A stretch of DNA of 64,000 nt from UBA4802 sp964509195 (GTDB lineage: Bacteria; Spirochaetota; UBA4802; UB4802), in NCBI GenBank assembly GCA_964509195.1, contig CAZDWJ010000001.1, positions 434,001 to 498,000 of the forward strand, read 5' to 3'. The first letter of the stretch is position 1; each line of letters opens with the position of its first letter. A program made the position numbers and the translations under genes. Of this stretch, positions 60,666 through 64,000 are shown piece by piece. Below the pieces are notes generated by a model. That model ran no database searches. It was not told the origin of the DNA and saw only the letters and a program-made list of their open reading frames with translations.

Positions 60666-62783
60666 TTATTTTTCCATTGCTTCCCAAACATATTCTGCCA
60701 GATCAAATGTCTGCAGATTCTGAATATCTAGTTCATTGGCACCGTCAGATAGCATAGTCAAACAGAATGGACAGGCTGTTCCAATTTTTGTTGCACCGGT
60801 AGCCTGTGCATCTTTTGTTCTAAATTGATTTATACGGGTTCCTAAGTGCTCTTCAATCCACATGCGTGCGCCGCCAGCACCACAGCAGAAGCTTCGTTCA
60901 TGGTTTCTGCTCATTTCAACATAGTTTGTACCCGGTATGGCTTTGATGATGTTTCGCGGTTGATCATAGATTTCATTGTATCTTCCAAGGAAGCATGAAT
61001 CGTGATATGTGATAGTTTCATTAAGAGGCTTGGATAGACGAATTTTACCCAATTTTATGAGATCCATAATTATCTCTGTGTGATGATAAACATCATAATT
61101 TGCTTCCAGTGGATTGCCACTTGAATCAACGCCAACTTTGGCAAACTTTGGATATTCTTTTTTAAGCATGTTATATCCATGTGGACAAGTGGTGATAATC
61201 TTTTTTACACCATAGTTCTTAAATGTTTCAAGGTTTTGAGCTGCTAGTGAATGGAACAGGTATTCATTACCAGCACGCATTGCAGAGTCGCCACAGCAGG
61301 CTTCTTCTGCACCAAGGATCCCAACCTTGTATCCTGCAGCCTTCAGTATCTTGCAGAGAGCTATCGCCACTTTCTGGTTACGCTTATCATATGATGCTGC
61401 ACAACCCACATAGTAGAGAAAATCAACATCTGGATCTTCAGCTAACGTTTTAACTCCAAGATCTTCAGTGACCCAGTCACCACGTGCTGCAAATGCAAAA
61501 CCGTATGGATTGGAATTGTTTTCCATATTACTGAAAGATGTTTGCAGTTCAGGTGCCATCTTACCTTCCATAAGCACCTGATAACGGCGCATATCATTTA
61601 TTTTTGGTACGTGCTCAATCTGTACCGGGCAGTTTTCCATACATGCTGCACAGTTTGTACAAGACCAGATCTCGTCTTCCAGCACATGTTCGCCAATTAA
61701 TGCTTTGGATTCAACCGCTGTCGGGTCCTCAGCTACAAGCAGTTTTGGGATACGGTCATCCATTGCAGCCTTGACATCGTTAACTATCTTCTTGGGAGAT
61801 AGTGGCTTTTCAGTTAAATATGCCGGACAATTATCCTGGCATCGGCCACAGCGGGTACATGCATCCCCATCCATAAGCTGTTTCCAGGTAAAATGCTCAA
61901 CAGTACCCACACCAAATGATTCGGCTGTTTCAAATTCCTGAGGGCTTATGATTGGCATTGCAAATTTTGTTTTTGGGCTTTCGTTATCAAGATTCTGGAA
62001 GTACACGTTAAGCATGGTGATAAGCACATGGCCTAATTTATCAGTTGCTATCAACCCAATAAATGTAAAAGCACCAATCATGTGTAGCCACCAGTTGATG
62101 TAGTGAGTAATTTCTAACGTTGAAATACTAATCCATCCAAAAAGATGAGCTAATGCGTAACCCACAGGTGACCATACTTCAAATTTTGGAAAATCGGTGA
62201 TAGCAATTCGCAATGCTTCATTCATGAAACCCGTAAAGATTATAAAGGCAATCAGAACCAATGTAAAGGTATCAATTGGCTTGGTGTCCAGACGGCTTGG
62301 CTTTACTTTATAGCGGCGCCAGAAAGCCATTACCAGTCCTACGATAACAGCAACGCCAAAGACATCACCCGCCAGTGACCATAATAAATATGTGTCACCA
62401 ACTAAAAATTTGAAATGGAAGAAGAGTTCAGTAACGTCTTCCTGAACAAGCAGGATTAATGTTACGATAAATAAACCCACAAATCCATAAAACAATGAAG
62501 CGTGCATTATTCCTGCATAATTTTCCCGCAAAACTTTCTTTTGTAAAAATACATATTTAATAAGCGCTATAATTCGTTTTTCGTGAAAATCAGTCCTAAG
62601 TTCTGGTTTCCCCTTTCTCCAGATTCTCACTCTCTGAATTAAACTGTACAGAATATATACACCTGCAATAACTAAAAAGATATATACACCCCATCTCATG
62701 AAACCATGCATGCCACCAACGTTAAAATATGATTCCCTGGTAATCTGGTCGACAGGCAGGTCATATAAACTTGAAAGGCTCAT
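60666..62783 (-). CDS. Membrane Fe-S oxidoreductase, ETF:(mena)quinone oxidoreductase-like
   Basis: 705 residues. N-terminal cytochrome-b/NarI-like membrane part with about six helices between residues 28 and 250 and conserved His (MHAS at about 94; HLFGW near 213; THYINWWLH near 226-234) for haem. Then two [4Fe-4S] motifs, C309-x2-C312-x2-C315-x3-C319 and C375-x2-C378-x2-C381-x3-C385. Two CCG domains follow (EEACCGDS; RSFCCGAGG), as in HdrD/GlpC-type proteins. This architecture is that of the ETF:menaquinone oxidoreductase (EMO) of Syntrophus and relatives, passing electrons from acyl-CoA dehydrogenase via ETF to quinone. Strong AAGGAGG site. No etfAB nearby in the window. Confidence 0.88.
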   Translation of the reverse strand: MSLSSLYDLPVDQITRESYFNVGGMHGFMRWGVYIFLVIAGVYILYSLIQRVRIWRKGKPELRTDFHEKRIIALIKYVFLQKKVLRENYAGIMHASLFYGFVGLFIVTLILLVQEDVTELFFHFKFLVGDTYLLWSLAGDVFGVAVIVGLVMAFWRRYKVKPSRLDTKPIDTFTLVLIAFIIFTGFMNEALRIAITDFPKFEVWSPVGYALAHLFGWISISTLEITHYINWWLHMIGAFTFIGLIATDKLGHVLITMLNVYFQNLDNESPKTKFAMPIISPQEFETAESFGVGTVEHFTWKQLMDGDACTRCGRCQDNCPAYLTEKPLSPKKIVNDVKAAMDDRIPKLLVAEDPTAVESKALIGEHVLEDEIWSCTNCAACMENCPVQIEHVPKINDMRRYQVLMEGKMAPELQTSFSNMENNSNPYGFAFAARGDWVTEDLGVKTLAEDPDVDFLYYVGCAASYDKRNQKVAIALCKILKAAGYKVGILGAEEACCGDSAMRAGNEYLFHSLAAQNLETFKNYGVKKIITTCPHGYNMLKKEYPKFAKVGVDSSGNPLEANYDVYHHTEIIMDLIKLGKIRLSKPLNETITYHDSCFLGRYNEIYDQPRNIIKAIPGTNYVEMSRNHERSFCCGAGGARMWIEEHLGTRINQFRTKDAQATGATKIGTACPFCLTMLSDGANELDIQNLQTFDLAEYVWEAMEK

Positions 62784-63033
62784 GTATAACCCTCCTTACC
62801 CTTAAAAATGATTGCACATACAGATTTTACAACAATACTTTAACAGTTGAAGTCCTTGTCAACACTATTTTAAATAAAATAGTAACAGCACTACAACTGA
62901 TAAGCAATCTGTGATTTCATCAGTGGCAGTAAATTCATGAAACTAAAAATAGTTTGACTTGCTCATGGAATTTTTGTATTGTATCTTCTATATAACACTC
63001 TATATCAAATATTACAAAATACGAGGTTCAACT

Positions 63034-64000
63034 ATGAAACGACATGTTTTTTGTATAGCACTGGTAGTGGTTATTTCATTTATTGCATGTGGAGGTTCCA
63101 AACCTCAGCAAAAACCATCAAAGGCAGGATGCGAGATGTGTGGTGAGGCTGATGGGTTTGCTGCAATATTTGATAATGATATTGCACTTGCCCGTGACAG
63201 GGCAATTGATGATGCAATGAATAAACTTGTTAAAATGAAATTGGGTACAACTATAGAAGGACGTGCCCTTGTGGAAGATTTTGCTCTGGTAGAATCAATT
63301 GTTGAAGCAAAATCCACCGGCATGGTACGAAACTGGAAGGTGATAAAAGAGGGTTCTCAGGAAGGAGCTTATACAGTACGTATTTATGGTGAGGTATACC
63401 CACAGGCTGTTAATGACACAATAGAGGCTACGTTAAAAAATTATGGCCGCCCCAAATTCATGATCCTAGTGCGCGAAACATTTGAAGGGCAGCAGAATGA
63501 ACCAGGTTTTACTGTTACTGAACTTACAATGATGGATATTATGCAGAATGCTGGTTTTGAATTTGTTGATGCAGCCACAGTCCAGCAACTCATTAAAAAG
63601 GACAGGGCAAAGATGATGCAGGCTATGCAGGGTCAGGTTGGAGGAAATGTACAGGAATTGTTGCTGGATGATGTTGGAGCTGAGTGTATTATCGTTGGTG
63701 ACGTTAAGACATCTGACCAGTCAGCAGTGTTGAAACAATATTCAGCTAATATGAAATCAAAACAGGCAATACTTAATTTAAAGGCAATTGATGTGTATAC
63801 CGGCAGCATTCTGGCTTCTACAAGTGTCAATATGCCGGGTGCGCACATAGACGATGCAACTGCTTCCAAGATTGCCATACAGCGTGCTCTGGTGAAGATT
63901 TTAGGCAGCACCGATGAAGAAACTGGCAAGTTTAAATCCGGACCTTTCATGAATCAGATTACCAAAAAGTTTTTGCTTGCAGCAACGCATAGGATGATAA
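63034..64000 (+). CDS. Lipoprotein of unknown function (3' end outside window)
   Basis: ATG at 63034 with GAGG upstream. The frame is open to the end of the window (at least 322 residues). Lipobox SFIAC with the lipid Cys near residue 19; a second Cys pair (CEMCGE) follows. The domain (DIALARDRAIDDAMNKLVKM; IEGRALVEDFALVESIVEAK) resembles LPP20/FlgT/YjbF-like lipoproteins that assist flagellar or surface structures, and the later VGDVKTSDQSAVLKQYSANM part resembles CsgG/Curli-like assembly domains. That would suit outer-membrane assembly, but the family assignment is by pattern only. Divergent from the Fe-S oxidoreductase. Confidence 0.7.
   Translation, partial: MKRHVFCIALVVVISFIACGGSKPQQKPSKAGCEMCGEADGFAAIFDNDIALARDRAIDDAMNKLVKMKLGTTIEGRALVEDFALVESIVEAKSTGMVRNWKVIKEGSQEGAYTVRIYGEVYPQAVNDTIEATLKNYGRPKFMILVRETFEGQQNEPGFTVTELTMMDIMQNAGFEFVDAATVQQLIKKDRAKMMQAMQGQVGGNVQELLLDDVGAECIIVGDVKTSDQSAVLKQYSANMKSKQAILNLKAIDVYTGSILASTSVNMPGAHIDDATASKIAIQRALVKILGSTDEETGKFKSGPFMNQITKKFLLAATHRMI

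Larger units (their letters stand above)
1369..61367. repeat. Dispersed over-represented motif ACTATCGC / GAGCTATCGC
   Basis: The heptamer CTATCGC occurs 27 times by eye on the two strands. Plus strand starts: 1370, 6721, 7824, 15190, 17266, 31819, 33521, 36656, 38305, 41731, 44815, 48810, 53990, 56702, 58528, 61361. Minus strand (GCGATAG starts): 2109, 2812, 11071, 13813, 17534, 31579, 35585, 42127, 50157, 55775, 57337. Thirteen are ACTATCGC and nine are GAGCTATCGC. Composition alone predicts about 5 heptamers and well under one copy of the decamer. Copies lie inside genes in different frames and between genes, so codon use does not explain them. Function unknown; analogous in behaviour to cyanobacterial HIP1, but a different sequence. 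Confidence 0.75.

Noticed and set aside
1369..61367. Codon usage as the cause of the CTATCGC excess
   Set aside because: Copies lie on both strands and in different frames of genes, plus gene gaps; ATC and GCC/TCG codons are otherwise unfavoured in these AT-rich genes.

Overview
This window reads as chromosome from an AT-rich (roughly 37-39% GC by eye) Gram-negative-type anaerobe. I would place it near the Spirochaetota, with moderate confidence. Lipoproteins, a TolC/RND efflux operon and a barrel-like exported protein indicate two membranes. A cyclic-di-AMP synthase, a phosphofructokinase of the PPi-PFK superfamily and an NDP-sugar/phosphomannomutase-like fusion fit that group. Formate dehydrogenase, an oxygen-sensitive 4-hydroxybutyryl-CoA dehydratase, an ADP-forming acyl-CoA synthetase and an ETF:menaquinone-oxidoreductase-like protein indicate anaerobic, partly CoA-thioester-based energy metabolism. 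No rRNA, tRNA, CRISPR array, intact insertion sequence or prophage was seen.

Layout. 0-7.5 kb: 3' end of a formate dehydrogenase operon, a GH1 glycosidase, a fused CdaA-CdaR-like diadenylate cyclase with phosphofructokinase, a membrane protein and a PlsC-like acyltransferase. 7.7-14.7 kb: TetR-controlled TolC/MFP/RND efflux operon with a palindromic operator over its promoter, then a small PII-like protein. 14.7-18.8 kb: B12-binding radical SAM protein, a frameshifted unknown gene and 4-hydroxybutyrate CoA-transferase. 19-31.3 kb: the most accessory-looking part. It holds a NarL-type two-component system with a frameshifted kinase, a VapBC cassette between two copies of a dispersed repeat, a 1588-residue repeat-rich lipoprotein, an exported protein with an FlgD-like tail, and nucleotidyltransferase toxin-antitoxin-like modules, one decayed. 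31.3-43.6 kb: MobA-like NTP-transferase, trypsin-like lipoprotein, 4-hydroxybutyryl-CoA dehydratase, an operon carrying an ATP-grasp/FMN-oxidoreductase fusion, a TPR/inositol-phosphatase pair and a cytidylate-kinase-like protein. 43.9-44.1 kb: a structured noncoding RNA candidate. 44.4-54.7 kb: NDP-sugar pyrophosphorylase, M20-type peptidase, divergent AMP-binding protein, WG-repeat remnant, DUF2804, DUF4912 and GH57. 54.7-64 kb: AAA ATPase, SDR, ADP-forming acyl-CoA synthetase with an M50 protease and gamma-carbonic anhydrase, the membrane Fe-S oxidoreductase, and a lipoprotein cut by the window edge.

How genes may work together: CoA-transferase, 4-hydroxybutyryl-CoA dehydratase, acyl-CoA synthetase, SDR and the ETF:quinone-type oxidoreductase could form a 4-hydroxybutyrate/crotonyl-CoA route feeding electrons to quinone, with formate dehydrogenase as another redox module. 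The GH57/DUF4912 pair, GH1 enzyme, PFK and NDP-sugar enzyme serve glycan and sugar metabolism.

Strongest unexplained signals: (1) a HIP1-like over-represented DNA motif, ACTATCGC or GAGCTATCGC (27 copies of the core CTATCGC on both strands, about 5 expected by composition), in coding and noncoding DNA and in several reading frames, but absent from 17.5 to 31.6 kb, which is the accessory-looking stretch; (2) a 220-nt GC-rich structured RNA candidate with its own -10 box and terminator; (3) several unusual domain fusions.
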